Positions 20,638 to 31,206 of a DNA stretch of 64,000 bases are shown in pieces. This DNA comes from Blepharisma japonicum. Taxonomy: Eukaryota; Ciliophora; Heterotrichea; Heterotrichida; Blepharismidae. Every line of letters starts with the position of its first letter. The first letter of the stretch is position 1. The translations under genes were made by a program, and so were the position numbers. The stretch is taken from contig CATKHK010000007.1 in assembly GCA_949751835.1 (NCBI GenBank), forward strand, positions 620,001 to 684,000, written 5' to 3'. The notes beneath the pieces were generated by a model. The model saw only the letters and a program-made list of their open reading frames with translations, did not search any database and was not told the DNA's origin.

Positions 20638-22896
20638 ATGCTAGGGGAAGAGCTGCAAATGGGGGTTGATAGAACGATATCTAACCAAGCTGACTCAGTG
20701 ATGTATTTGATAAACGAGCACTCACAATATGAAACTGCAAATCTTCCTATTGACCAAAACTTTTTGGACTTTTCACAAAGACAGATGGATTTCAAATTTA
20801 AAGTTACTTTATTTTGTGACTCTGAAGATTGCAAAAATTTATCAAAAGAATTAAAATCGAAACTAGTCATTTATTACATTTTTTATACAGGCGCATTGGC
20901 AATTAAATTGATATCTGAAATTTTATTTAGCTCTGAATACACAATTCCATGATCTCACATGCTTTTTCATATTTTATCTTGTGCATGCTTATTTTGCATT
21001 TCTTTGGTAGTTTTATTTTTTGTATGCGTTTCTGGGGTAGCTTTGACTTTCAATAGAGAACTTTATACGTTATTAAGCTTATTGACAATAGTTTATTATT
21101 GTATAGGAGAAGAAAGTATTTTATCAGGAATTACGTCAAATAGTTTTGAACATCAATTCCCTAACGGAGTCATTTATATTGTCGCAATTGTCTCAGTCAC
21201 AAAGGTATTAATTTTTAACTGTTTCAAATACGTCACATTTTTATCAATTTTTGGATCCTTATTCTATCTAATTATCGGCTTGATTTTTACCAAAGCCAGC
21301 TCCTATACTATAGTATGCGATTTTCTGATAATGCTTTTACTTCTCTCGCTACAAGCATTTGATGCCCATCAAGTCGACTACAGGACTCGACAGCTATTTT
21401 ACCGTAAAATACAGGAAGAAGAAGCCTTAATCCCTTTAACTAGCTACGCCAACCGTGGAGTAAGGACTACAAATAACGTCAACTCTGAAGTTGAACAAAT
21501 CGTAAAATGCTGCGACCATATAAAATCCCACATAAAAAGCGCAGCCCAAATCATCATGTTCAACGACGTCAAAAAGAACTTAAAAGAAGCTGCAAACGAC
21601 ATAGAAAAAATCAAGCGTAGAGTAGCCCACGGCTCATTTTTAGCTGACATAAAAATAGAGCCAAGCTATGACATAGACGAAGAAGACCGAGTTTTCCTTA
21701 CCCAGATGTTTTCTGAGCTAAAAACTCCTACACCTCGCCGAAGTAGAAGGCCAAGTATCCAACAAATGTTAGAAAGAATCAATAATTTTCCATTCGCCGA
21801 CTATGGTGTTGCTGAGCTTGAAAATGTACTATCAGGGATGGGGAAGAACTGAAGTTTTGACATATGGTTCGTGTACAATGCCACAGGACATAGTATAGTA
21901 ATTGTCGCAGACTATTTATTCCAGAAATGAGGACTAAAAAGCGAGTTCCGAATAAAAGATGAAACAATCCAAAACTACTTCAAAAGCTTGGAACAAGTAA
22001 GGAATAATTAGACATACAAGCCAGTTCCGTACCATAATGCTTGCCATGCAGCAGACGTGCTGCATACTATCATGTATTTTATTACTCAAAGCCAGCAAGG
22101 GTTTTCTTCATTATGTGCCCTTGATACTATAGCCATTTTTGTAGCTGCGTTAGGACATGATGTAGGGCATCCTGCAGTGACAAATAGATTTCTTGCTAAT
22201 AATAGAGATGAGCTGGCTATAAAGTATAATGATTGGAGTGTCTTAGAAATGATGCATTGTTCTATTACTTTCGAAATTATGTCTTATCATGACCATGACA
22301 TATTTTTGCATTTGACAAATGAGGAGTGGTTTAAGGCCAGAAAAATGATTGTGGAAATGATACTTCTTACTGATATGTCCAAACATTTTGAATTTTTGGG
22401 AAAATTTAAGACCAGGGCGATAAGTCTGTGTGATATTTCGCTTGAAAATGATGATGATAAAAATTTTATATTATCAATGGCACTTAAATGTGCTGACTTA
22501 GGTCACTCAGCGAAATACCAAGAACTCCATGAAAAATGGACAAGCTTCATATGTGAAGAATTTTTCCGACAAGGCGACATGGAACGAGAACGAAAGCAGC
22601 CAATTTCAGTTTACTGTGACAGAAACGACACAAATGTTCCTAAAAGCCAAGTGGGGTTCTTAAAAAACGTAGCTTTTCCTCTTTATGAAGCTTGATGCAC
22701 CTACTTGAACGAAGACATAATCAAACAAGTTTGTCTAGAACAAATAAAAATGAATATAGTCTTCTGAGAGTCCAAGTGCATTGATAGGAGAAACACCATG
22801 ATTATTATTGGAAAAGACTCTCCAAAAAACCCTGCAATTGTAAAGAGGCATAGTAATTTCTATATAGCCGACTTCAATCCAAAATCAAAGCTTTAA
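20638..22896 (+). CDS. Membrane-anchored 3',5'-cyclic nucleotide phosphodiesterase
   Basis: Exons 20638-21996 and 22012-22896 flank a 15-nt intron (GTAAGGAATAATTAG, 21997-22011) and give 747 residues. An in-frame ATG at 20572 would add 22 residues but overlaps the previous gene's stop and lies in UTR-like sequence, so I prefer 20638. The first half has about six hydrophobic segments (around 20860-21360). A charged cytosolic linker with a basic RRSRRPS patch, a possible kinase site, follows. The C-terminal catalytic domain has the class I PDE metal sites: YHNACHAADVLHT, GHDVGHP and LKCADLGH. It hydrolyses cAMP and/or cGMP at a membrane. Vertebrate PDEs rarely have multi-TM N-termini, but protist PDEs often do. 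Confidence 0.92.
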
Positions 22897-22941
22897 TTAG
22901 TATTTCTACTAAAATTAATGTTAATTGTATTCCCCATTATA

Positions 22942-24144
22942 ATGGACAAAAAGATAGTCGCAGTTGCTTGTGAAAATTTAGGCATCAAAAATATCACTTC
23001 TGACGCTTCAGCCACCTTAATCAACGACTCTGAGATGCGAATTCGCCAAGTGATTGGCCTGGCTATCAATTTCATGAAAAGAAGCCACAGATCTCAGCTG
23101 CAATCAAAAGATATCAAACGCGCAATGAAATTATGTGGACTTGACGTAATCAAAACTTAGAACATTTATGGCTTTCCAAGCAGCGTCCCTTTAAAGTATA
23201 AAAATCTGCCAAATGATGAAGATGCCTGGATTATTGACGATGCAGAAATTCAGCTTTCCGAATTTTTGACTAGTAAAATTTCCCCACCTTTTGATGTATC
23301 TTTACATTCCCATTGGCTCGCTATCAATGGAAAAGTTCCAAATATCCCTGAAAATCATACAGAAAACGTCGTGGAAGAAGAGGTTAAAGAAAATGTCCCA
23401 AATGACAAAATTTTAATTGGGAATGTCACACACCAGCTGTCGCTGCAGCAGCAGCTGTATTATAATACCATTTTAGAGTCCTTGCAGACAGGAAAAAAGC
23501 TGCAGGTGGCGCTTGATTCTTTGTATAAGGATTCGAGCATTACACAAGTAGTGCCTTATTTGGCGAGATCTTTTTATCAATTGGTCTTTGAGAGCAACTC
23601 TTTAGAATTATTAGATAGAGCAATGAAAATGCTAGGGGCACTGGCGCTAAACCCGCATCTAAACCTAGAGCCTTATCTCCATCAGATAATCCCGACTTTG
23701 CTTTCTGGAGTTGTGAGAACAAATTTATTAGAAGAGGGACATTGGGTGTTTAGGAGGAATACAGCAGATATAGTAGCAAAAGTATGTGAAAAATATATAC
23801 AATATTATGATGACTTAAAAGCTAGAGTTATTCAGCTTTATGTTAGTGTGCTGGAAGATCCCTCGAGACCTGCATGCACTCACTATGGAGCGATACAAGG
23901 GATTAATGCTTTTGGGGCACAAACAGTTAAAACTGTGCTGATTTCGGTACTATCTGAATATATACCACAAGTGCTTGAGCCAAGATTAAGAAGCCAGGAC
24001 TCGTTTATGTGGAATCAAGTAAAATCAGCTTTAATTGTAAGGGCTATTTAGGAGGGATGCAGAAATGTAGTGAAAGAAAACCCATCAGCTTATTCAGGAT
24101 TAGAAGAATTTTTTGGAAATGAACTCGCTATTATAGAAAGTTAA
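22942..24144 (+). CDS. TAF6: TFIID subunit TAF6 (histone fold + HEAT-like domain)
   Basis: Three exons (22942-23145, 23161-24036, 24052-24144) flank 15-nt introns at 23146-23160 (GTAATCAAAACTTAG) and 24037-24051 (GTAAGGGCTATTTAG). The product has 390 residues. The N-terminal histone fold covers roughly residues 1-68 (VAVACENLGIKNI, then LQSKDIKRAMKLCGLD) and in TFIID pairs with TAF9. The next exon continues with NIYGF and the TAF6 signature PPFDVSLHSHWLAINGKVP. The middle-to-C-terminal HEAT-like region includes LQLYYNTI, PYLHQIIPTLLSGVV, HWVFRRNTADIVAKVC and YGAIQGINAFGAQTVKTVL. An upstream ATG (22918) would add eight hydrophobic residues and is less likely. The PDE stop is only 45 bp upstream. 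Confidence 0.93.
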
Positions 24145-24578
24145 AATAAATAATAACTAAATATACATGCTAAAAATTGCATATAAATAATCTTATTCAG
24201 TGATGAGTTATTATTAAAGGCACTTAAAATTAATTTATTTGAAGCCAAATTTTGATTTAAGACACATAAGGAATTGTTAATGTATTACAAGAAAAAAAGA
24301 CTGCACAAACCCTTTCAGGATTTTTTAAAATTTAAATCCCAGATTTTACTTATAAAAAGCATTTGGCGAATAAATTCAAGAATTAATAATATTTTATTTT
24401 AAGGTGATTTAAATAAAAACATAGATTAATGATTCTCAAATTATAGCATAAATAAGCAAAAAGTTTATAAACGTGGAGAAGAAATTAAAAGTTATGATTT
24501 ATTTTCAATTTTAAAATCTCTATTTAATTTATTCCTTTACGAGCAGCTATATTAAGCAACTAGTTAATGTTACAGCTC
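24145..24578. other. Convergent intergenic spacer
   Basis: These 434 bp of very AT-rich sequence lie between the 3' ends of TAF6 (plus) and the AT-hook gene (minus). There is no open frame of note, no intron-like signature and no obvious hairpin. I see nothing in it. Confidence 0.4.
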
Positions 24579-25292
24579 CTAAGAATTCACTTGCATCCAA
24601 ACTGACATCATATAAAGGTTCATTAATTGCTCCATATTTAAAACTGGGACATCAGCTTTCTCCTCTTCAAAACCCTGGCTTGGCTCACGAGACTCTTTTT
24701 TCTCCTCAACAGTATAATTCAACAGCTCTTTCGAAGCATAATCGTAGTAAACAAACCACAAGTCGCTTCCAACATCGCATTTCTTATTAAGCTCAGCCTG
24801 TCCGCACTCAGCGAACCACTGTCTATACTCTTTTATAAAATTCTGATGGGAAAATAAGAAGTCTTTGTACTTCTTCCCATAAGACAAGAATTTGCCACCT
24901 TTATCAGGCTTGCCTTTTGAGCCTAAATAAAAGAGCCAAAATTCTTTGTCTTCTTCTGTAAGAGAGTTTTCTATCTGAGGATAATGAAACTTCATATAGC
25001 TTCTGAAAGATCTAAGCCAGTATTTATCTTTTTCCTCTGTTTTTTTCTTAATAGGGTCAAAAGGCCGCAGAGGTTTCCTGCCTCTTTTTTTCTTAATTGT
25101 GTTATTATTTTTGGTGCTTGGCGACTCCTTGGACTTGATATTATCATTAATCTCACACAAATTGGGTGAAATGCCAATCGAAGCAATGGCAGGCCAATTT
25201 AGCCAAATTTCCTCAGGGTAATTAAAAGCTGGCACTGAAGGATTGTTTGGCAAGTTTTGTGGGAATTCTGACAGATCTTGGTTAAAGTTCAT
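24579..25292 (-). CDS. AT-hook protein with unrecognised Trp/Tyr-rich domain
   Basis: The 237-residue frame runs from ATG 25290-25292 to TAG 24579-24581, with no intron and no UGA. Residues about 68-82 contain KKKRGRKPLRPFD, an AT-hook (RGRKP core) that binds the minor groove of AT DNA. Directly after it is a compact aromatic-rich region of about 110 residues (KYWLRSFRSYMKFHYP, EFWLFYLGSKG, QWFAECG, LWFVYYDYASKELL) that looks like one folded domain. Its size and helical aromatic pattern recall HMG-box proteins, but I cannot align it. The C-terminus is acidic with a Met-rich helix. I infer a chromatin-associated DNA-binding protein; the domain identity is unknown. Confidence 0.7.
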   Translation of the reverse strand: MNFNQDLSEFPQNLPNNPSVPAFNYPEEIWLNWPAIASIGISPNLCEINDNIKSKESPSTKNNNTIKKKRGRKPLRPFDPIKKKTEEKDKYWLRSFRSYMKFHYPQIENSLTEEDKEFWLFYLGSKGKPDKGGKFLSYGKKYKDFLFSHQNFIKEYRQWFAECGQAELNKKCDVGSDLWFVYYDYASKELLNYTVEEKKESREPSQGFEEEKADVPVLNMEQLMNLYMMSVWMQVNS

Positions 25293-26428
25293 ATATATTT
25301 GATGGAGTAAAAATTAATTATTACTGTAAAAAATGTAAGTTACTTTAGTGACATCATGAAATTTCAAATAATTTTAAACAATAAGTGTATTTTTATATAA
25401 TTTATTATTAAGAAATGCATTCTAATTGTATACTGCAACAAAATTAATCTTATTGAAACAATTCTAAATCTTTTTCTTACTGTATGAATTACTTGCTCTA
25501 GCCCTATTTACCAGTGATCTTCGCTGAGGTTGCTTTGTTAAATATTTTTCTCAACTATTTCTACTATAATAAAATTTACGTATAAAACTCAGTATCTATT
25601 GCTAGATAGGCTTTATGTAGATAAACTAATTGCTATTCGTATGAAATACTGCAAATGCCTTAAAAAGTTTATATTGAGCAGCTTTAATTGCAGTAGAAGA
25701 AATACAACGTTGGAGAGGAAAAATATTATATTTAGTTTTTATGGAATTTATACCAATTGAACTAATTTTTAATTTTTTAAAAGTTATGACGTCTTTGGTA
25801 GGTCGACAAATATTTGGCGAGAAATTAAAAAACGCATTGACATTTTTATTGAAATGACTATTACATATAAACACGAAAGTGTTTATTAACTGTAGGGAAT
25901 ATATTTTAATAGTCATTTAAGTTTAAATTATAATTTATTCATTGAACTAAATTAAATTTCATAAATTTCTCTAAGAAATAATTCCTCACCTTTAAAATTG
26001 ATGACGTGCTGCTATAACGCTTCATTTTTATCGACTTTAAATAAAATGTTTTGTGTAGAGCTTTGTACGAGTTAAATGGCAGGTAATTAGAAAAAGGCTA
26101 CAGAAATTTTTATTGAAAGCAATAGCATAAAAAACTCTATATTTCAATTTCTAATTAATAGTTAATACTAAAGTAAACCAAAAAGACTATTATACAAATA
26201 TATGCCAACAAAATGCCAATTATAAATATTTTATTTTTTATTTATAATTATCTGATAATAGCAAAACTCAATTTTCAATAATAATACAGTCAAATTTACA
26301 ATTTTAAAATAATTTTAATGCTTAATTAATATTCATCAATAAATGCTGAGCTTTATATCTAGACCAATTATTTTATAATAATTTTCTTTATTTTATTCTT
26401 ATCACTCACAAAATTTTAGTTATAAATA
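25293..26428. other. AT-rich gene-free stretch, 1.1 kb
   Basis: This is the divergent spacer between the AT-hook gene and the BPI-like gene. It is one of the largest and most AT-rich gaps in the window. A 96-codon open frame on the minus strand (25626-25916) has no recognisable domain and an unsupported start; I do not call it. No repeats, tRNA-like folds or intron signatures were noticed. It presumably holds the two promoters. Confidence 0.35.
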
Positions 26429-27880
26429 ATGAAAGCATTAGCAAGTATTTTTTGCTTCATAATTCTATCAGCCTTAGCACTTAGACCTGGCATACGAACA
26501 TCAATTTCCAAAAATGCCCTGATAAATATAAAAAATTCGATCGTCCCGAATGTGATTACTGAAATTCAAGCTAATAAAATTCCAGATTTTGATGTGAAAT
26601 TTAGTTTGTTGAAAATAAATATCACTGACATAGAGTTTCGGGAATTTAATTTAACAGCTGAAAATGTAGGTATAAAATTAGCTGTGGATGATTCTTACAG
26701 TTATATCAATTTAGAACTGATAAATCTGAGCTTTAATGCTACGTCAAACATTGCGTTTAGGACTCCGTTTTTAGTGAAAGGCACAATAAGTTCTTCATTG
26801 GAAAACACAAATTTGACGATACCCATTAAAATTGGGACAAATAAAGGAAAAGTTAGTTTGGAAATTTTAGCAGCGCGAGGGGATTTAGACACCTTTAAGA
26901 TGAGAATAAAAACTGATAGCCAAATAATATCGTTTTTCCAGTTATTTAATCACTTTTTACCAATCAACATGCTAACAAATGCATACAAACGCCAGCTAGT
27001 AACTCACATAGGAGAAAGTTTCAATCCTCAAATACAAAAAATTTTAAATTCCATTGTTTATGTTGAAGAAATTCCAAATTCTCCTCTTAGTATTGATTAT
27101 CATGTTGAAGCTTTACAAGTGGTGCAAAATGAGTATATAGAAGGTCTAGTTAATGGGACATTTTTCCTTACCAGCAAACCAAAGCTTATCCCTAATGTAA
27201 CATTGCCAGGGATTCCGCCAACTTGGGCAAGCTCACAGGATTTTAAAATTCAGATTTCAGAGTACTTTTTTGATACTTTTCTATGGGGTTTACAAGACTC
27301 AGGAATTTTGAACGTTAATATCACCAATGATATCATACCAAAAGAAATCCCTATCACTCTATCAACAACTGGACTGTCAGAAATTTTACCAAACCTTCCC
27401 AAAGTATATGGAAATGATAAGCCTGTTGATATGAACTGCATTATGAGCAGTCCTCCTCAATTTACCATTTCTGAGGTTGGCACTTTATTGTCGTATTCCT
27501 ATTGTGATTTTGTCGTCACCACAGCAGAAAATACCTTTAAAACCGCATTTAGGCTAAACATGCAAACTATAACTCAATTTTCAGGCTACGTTGTTAATAA
27601 TAGTACTGGCGTGTATCTATTTGGAAGCATCCTCCCAAATTCTACAGAATTTACAGTCTTTACAGCTACTAACAGTACAATTGGTCCAATAAACTTGCAA
27701 GACGTCCAAGATGCTCTTAATTATTTTGCTGATGCAATAGCAAATTATATTGACCAAAAAATAGAAAATCAAGGAATCGTACTGCCAATTCCTCCGACAA
27801 GCCAAGTCGAAAATGCGACTATGCTAATGAATGAAAGCTTTATTGAAATTGGCTTTACAAAGAGATTTTCTAATTATTAA
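26429..27880 (+). CDS. BPI/LBP-family (TULIP) secreted lipid-binding protein
   Basis: The 483-residue frame starts MKALASIFCFIILSALAL, a clear signal peptide, and ends at TAA 27878. Its length matches two-domain BPI/LBP/CETP proteins (about 450-490). The N-terminal barrel shows the family pattern (ALINIKNSIVPNVITEIQANKIPDF; alternating strands such as INITDIEFREFNLTAENV). A Pro-rich linker region (PNSPLSIDYHVEAL) separates it from the C-terminal barrel, which ends in the usual NLQDVQDALNYFADAIANYI-type helix. There are many N-glycosylation sequons (NITD, NLTA, NATS, NLTI, NGTF, NVTL, NSTG). Members bind lipopolysaccharide or other lipids; in a bacterivorous ciliate an antibacterial or phagosomal role is plausible but inferred. 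It converges with kinesin 22 bp away. Confidence 0.85.
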   Translation: MKALASIFCFIILSALALRPGIRTSISKNALINIKNSIVPNVITEIQANKIPDFDVKFSLLKINITDIEFREFNLTAENVGIKLAVDDSYSYINLELINLSFNATSNIAFRTPFLVKGTISSSLENTNLTIPIKIGTNKGKVSLEILAARGDLDTFKMRIKTDSQIISFFQLFNHFLPINMLTNAYKRQLVTHIGESFNPQIQKILNSIVYVEEIPNSPLSIDYHVEALQVVQNEYIEGLVNGTFFLTSKPKLIPNVTLPGIPPTWASSQDFKIQISEYFFDTFLWGLQDSGILNVNITNDIIPKEIPITLSTTGLSEILPNLPKVYGNDKPVDMNCIMSSPPQFTISEVGTLLSYSYCDFVVTTAENTFKTAFRLNMQTITQFSGYVVNNSTGVYLFGSILPNSTEFTVFTATNSTIGPINLQDVQDALNYFADAIANYIDQKIENQGIVLPIPPTSQVENATMLMNESFIEIGFTKRFSNY

Positions 27881-27902
27881 TAATTTTTTAGATAATGATT
27901 AA

Positions 27903-30107
27903 TTAAGGCTCAGTCATTATATTTTGTCTAGTGGCAAAAGTCAGAGTTCTTCTTGACAGAACTGAACCTCCAGCTATAGTTTTTCTGATATTCAGATGAG
28001 GAACTCCTCCAAAGTGGCTTATAGAAGCTCTAGCTGTCTCTTGTTGAAGGTTTATTTGCTTTAAGGAGAATTTAGCTGATTTATATTTCTCACGGTAATG
28101 GTTGACTTTATTTTCAAGCTCAGTGCATTTATCAGTTACTCGTTTCATTTTTTTCTCATTAGTTTTCCCCTCTATTTTCAGCTTTGACTTTTTCGCTGTC
28201 AAAATATGATATTTCTTCGTGAGCTGCTCCAAGCTTCTTTGCAGTATTTTATTTTCAATTTGCAATTCTTTTTCGTCCTGGTTTAGCGTCGCTTCAAGCT
28301 CTTTGCATTTTGTCTTAAACTCATCTAGCTGCTGATTAAGCGAAATTATGCTATTTGTCTTGTTTTGAAGCTCTACTACGAGTAATTTTTTTTCATTGTC
28401 CCAGAGTTCTTTTTCTTCTTTCATTAAATCCCACGATGGAAGAGTTGAGGCGCTTCCTACCTTTTGGACTCCTTCATCAGTATCAAAATCTTCCCATTGA
28501 GTTTTAATTTCATGCTCTTTTTCTAATAAAGCAGCCTGCAATTTTTTAATATCAGATCTTAACTGCTCTAGCTCAACGTCTTTTCCTATAACAGTTTGCT
28601 CAAGTTTAAGCTCTTTAGCAGCGAGTGCTTTGTTTTCTTCCACAAGTTTTTCATTAGCGTCTGTTAATGTGCAGATTTTTTCATCTTTGGCTTCTATGCT
28701 GGATTTTAGGGCTTTATTGAGATTGTTAGCCTTTTCCAGCTCTTTCATCATGTAGTCGTTGACCGCTTTTAAGCTTTCTAAGTCTGTTTGGGTGACGCCT
28801 AGTTCTTGACGTAAAAGAGAGCTTGCTTGGCATTCTTCTGAAAGCCGAGATCTGGCTTCTTCGAGTTCTTGGATAACTTCGTCGTATTCTGAAGCTTTAG
28901 ACATGTTGAGGAATGAAGAATCTTCGTCTTCAGTAGATTCTATATTCTCTGGAATTTGGATTCCAGACTGCTTTAAGCTTGTTTCCAGCTCAAAAATCCT
29001 CTTATCCTTTATTGAGATTTCTTCTCGAGATTTAGATAATAACAGCTTCAGCTCTGCAACTGTATACTCACGATTCACTTTAGGCTTGTTTTTAATCGCT
29101 TTAGCTCTAATACCAAATCTCAGGGTGCTTACTGTTTCACTTTCATTATAAGGTGAAGGAGAACAAGTTACAATTAAAGTAGTCTTAGAGTTTCCTCCTA
29201 GAGAATCTTGTAAAACTCTTGTTAATTTAGAATCTCTATAAGGAACATGGGTGGATTTTCCGTCAGTCAGCGCTGAAATGACCTGCCCTAGTGTAGTTAA
29301 AGATTTGTTTATATTTTTGGCCTCTTCCAGCCTTTTTCCTTCAGCGCCAGTTTTTCCAACTTTTTCACTGCCAGCTAAATCAACTAGGTAAAGTTTGCCT
29401 ACTTTTGATGAGAAATCTTTGGTATTTGACTGACTTATGGTGATTATAAATATAGAATGAGACCTTGAGGATCCTGCATTCATGTTAGTGTAACCAACTT
29501 CTCTATTATCAAGCCCTAAAGCCATTAAATCATAGACTTCTTGGTCATCGTTTGCATATCTCTCAGTAATTCCAGAGATATAGACCCCTCTTATTCTGTC
29601 TTCATGGATTTTTAAATTATTTTTACTAGGCTCAAGTAAATCCTTGATCTTTTCCATGTAGATTTCACAATAAGAGACTTTTACTTGGAATTCCAAGTAT
29701 TCCTCCGACATTGCAATCTGGTCAAAAACAGTGCCTACCATTCTAGGAATGATGCCCATTAAGTCTGGATCAGTAAAGTCTGGACCAGACATCGTAAATG
29801 TTTTGCCACTGGACGTTTGGCCATAAGCAAAGACAGTTCCATTAAATCCTTGCATAACTGACTCTACGACTGGTTTAGCAGCTACGTCATACACTGAAGA
29901 TTGATGAGATGATGGATCAAAGACATAGTCGAAATTAAACTTCAAAGGCTCCGTGCTCTCAGATTGAGCTCTGACGTGAACAGTTCGATTGTCAGGGCTG
30001 AATTCAACACAAGTTTGCATTGAAATTTCTTTTTCTTTTTGGTTTAGAGGCCGGAAACGACATACAACTTTAATATTACCCAACCCTGAATCCTCATTTT
30101 CTTCCAT
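27903..30107 (-). CDS. Kinesin-1-like heavy chain (N-terminal motor)
   Basis: The 734-residue frame has no intron. The motor domain (about residues 10-345) has IKVVCRFRPLN, the P-loop GQTSSGKT, switch I NAGSSRSH, switch II LVDLAGSEK, and the HVPYRDSKLTRVLQDSLGG segment. The neck (IKNKPKVNREYTVAELKLLL) resembles conventional kinesin-1, so plus-end-directed transport on microtubules is likely. A long coiled coil runs from about 345 to 690 with breaks. The tail is short and basic and lacks the IAK autoinhibitory motif. It is shorter than animal KHC (about 960) and nearer fungal or protist forms. The start MEENEDSGLGNIKVV leaves only a short cover strand, as expected. Confidence 0.94.
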   Translation of the reverse strand: MEENEDSGLGNIKVVCRFRPLNQKEKEISMQTCVEFSPDNRTVHVRAQSESTEPLKFNFDYVFDPSSHQSSVYDVAAKPVVESVMQGFNGTVFAYGQTSSGKTFTMSGPDFTDPDLMGIIPRMVGTVFDQIAMSEEYLEFQVKVSYCEIYMEKIKDLLEPSKNNLKIHEDRIRGVYISGITERYANDDQEVYDLMALGLDNREVGYTNMNAGSSRSHSIFIITISQSNTKDFSSKVGKLYLVDLAGSEKVGKTGAEGKRLEEAKNINKSLTTLGQVISALTDGKSTHVPYRDSKLTRVLQDSLGGNSKTTLIVTCSPSPYNESETVSTLRFGIRAKAIKNKPKVNREYTVAELKLLLSKSREEISIKDKRIFELETSLKQSGIQIPENIESTEDEDSSFLNMSKASEYDEVIQELEEARSRLSEECQASSLLRQELGVTQTDLESLKAVNDYMMKELEKANNLNKALKSSIEAKDEKICTLTDANEKLVEENKALAAKELKLEQTVIGKDVELEQLRSDIKKLQAALLEKEHEIKTQWEDFDTDEGVQKVGSASTLPSWDLMKEEKELWDNEKKLLVVELQNKTNSIISLNQQLDEFKTKCKELEATLNQDEKELQIENKILQRSLEQLTKKYHILTAKKSKLKIEGKTNEKKMKRVTDKCTELENKVNHYREKYKSAKFSLKQINLQQETARASISHFGGVPHLNIRKTIAGGSVLSRRTLTFATRQNIMTEP

Positions 30108-30338
30108 GATTTTACAATCAGAATTTCATGCTCGATACTAATTCAAAACTTAAATGAGCTAATTAAAAATAAAATTATTTTCACCAAATTCCTGATAATT
30201 TTTAATCATTTTATTATTTAATTAGCCACACTATTTCTAATCACACAAAGCTCTTATATGCATTTAAAGAATTTTTTGTCAGTTTCATATACCCACACTG
30301 GTTTCTACACATATTTTTAAATAATAATCAAATCTGCA

Positions 30339-30893
30339 ATGATTTCTTCGGGTGTTCCCAGATTTGATCTGAAGCCTCAAGAACTAGGATCAAGGCCTCG
30401 TCTGATATCTCAAGAAAGCTATGACTGTGGAATGAACTTCAACGACAACTCAGACTTTGAACCCAGCTCGCCTTCTGAGCAGAAAACTGAAGAATCTTTG
30501 CCTTTAATTTGTCTGCCCAAGCTTGAAATTTCTCATGGTATTTTGGAAGTGAAGGACTCTATTGTGACATCACACTGTGCATATGAGCATGAAAGACTAG
30601 GATTTACCCCGCTTTCTCATACGATCTGTAGTGATGGAGGAAATAGTGTATCTGAAGATGATTTTTCATTTGGGATGGATATGGACTTAGAAACAATTTA
30701 TAATCCTTTTCAAGAACCTACTGAGATAATCTCAGAAGATATCAAAGCTGCAATATATAAAAGATATTGCGACATGGCTAATAATATCAAGTTGTTCAAT
30801 TTTCGTGGAGAGAAAATATCTCTTTATGAACAGCTTTCTGAACTCCAAACAAGGATGAAAGGATTTAGAGAGACAAGATTAAAGCTTAGATAA
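30339..30893 (+). CDS. Hypothetical protein, Ser/Glu-rich with C-terminal helix
   Basis: This 184-residue frame runs from ATG 30339 to TAA 30891 with no intron or UGA. I do not recognise the family. Residues 1-120 are polar and acidic (SSPSEQKTEES, DGGNSVSEDDFSF) and look disordered. The C-terminal 60 residues are predicted helical (IKAAIYKRYCDMANNIK and LYEQLSELQTRMKGFRETRLKLR) and could form a coiled coil. Codon usage resembles the neighbours. The start is 231 bp from the divergent kinesin start. Confidence 0.6.
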   Translation: MISSGVPRFDLKPQELGSRPRLISQESYDCGMNFNDNSDFEPSSPSEQKTEESLPLICLPKLEISHGILEVKDSIVTSHCAYEHERLGFTPLSHTICSDGGNSVSEDDFSFGMDMDLETIYNPFQEPTEIISEDIKAAIYKRYCDMANNIKLFNFRGEKISLYEQLSELQTRMKGFRETRLKLR

Positions 30894-31206
30894 TTTAGAT
30901 AAAAATGGAATCAAGGTTGATTTGCTTTTAAATATCGAAAATGAATTTCAAAAGTATATTAATTTTTGAGAATAATTAATTTTGTCTATAATTTATTATA
31001 AAAAAATTCTACCCTAAAGAAATTTCACTATTTTATGTAAATTCTGGTGAAGTCTCTATAAGTAGAAATTAAAACCTTTATAATTTTTTCTGTTTATTAA
31101 TTTTTTCTAAGCCATTACTTGACAAAATTCCTCACAAGTCCCTCATCACCACCTTATTCTGGTTATTCAAGTTACAGTAACCCTATAAAGCTGTTAATTA
31201 AAAAAA
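30894..31206. other. Intergenic spacer
   Basis: These 313 bp of AT-rich sequence lie between two plus-strand genes and contain no recognised feature. They should hold the terminator of the upstream gene and the promoter of the RRM gene. Confidence 0.35.

Noticed and set aside
25626-25916. 96-codon open frame on the minus strand
   Set aside because: It lies in very AT-rich spacer, has no recognisable domain, no homologue I know and no supporting context. Chance frames of this size are expected when TGA is not a stop.
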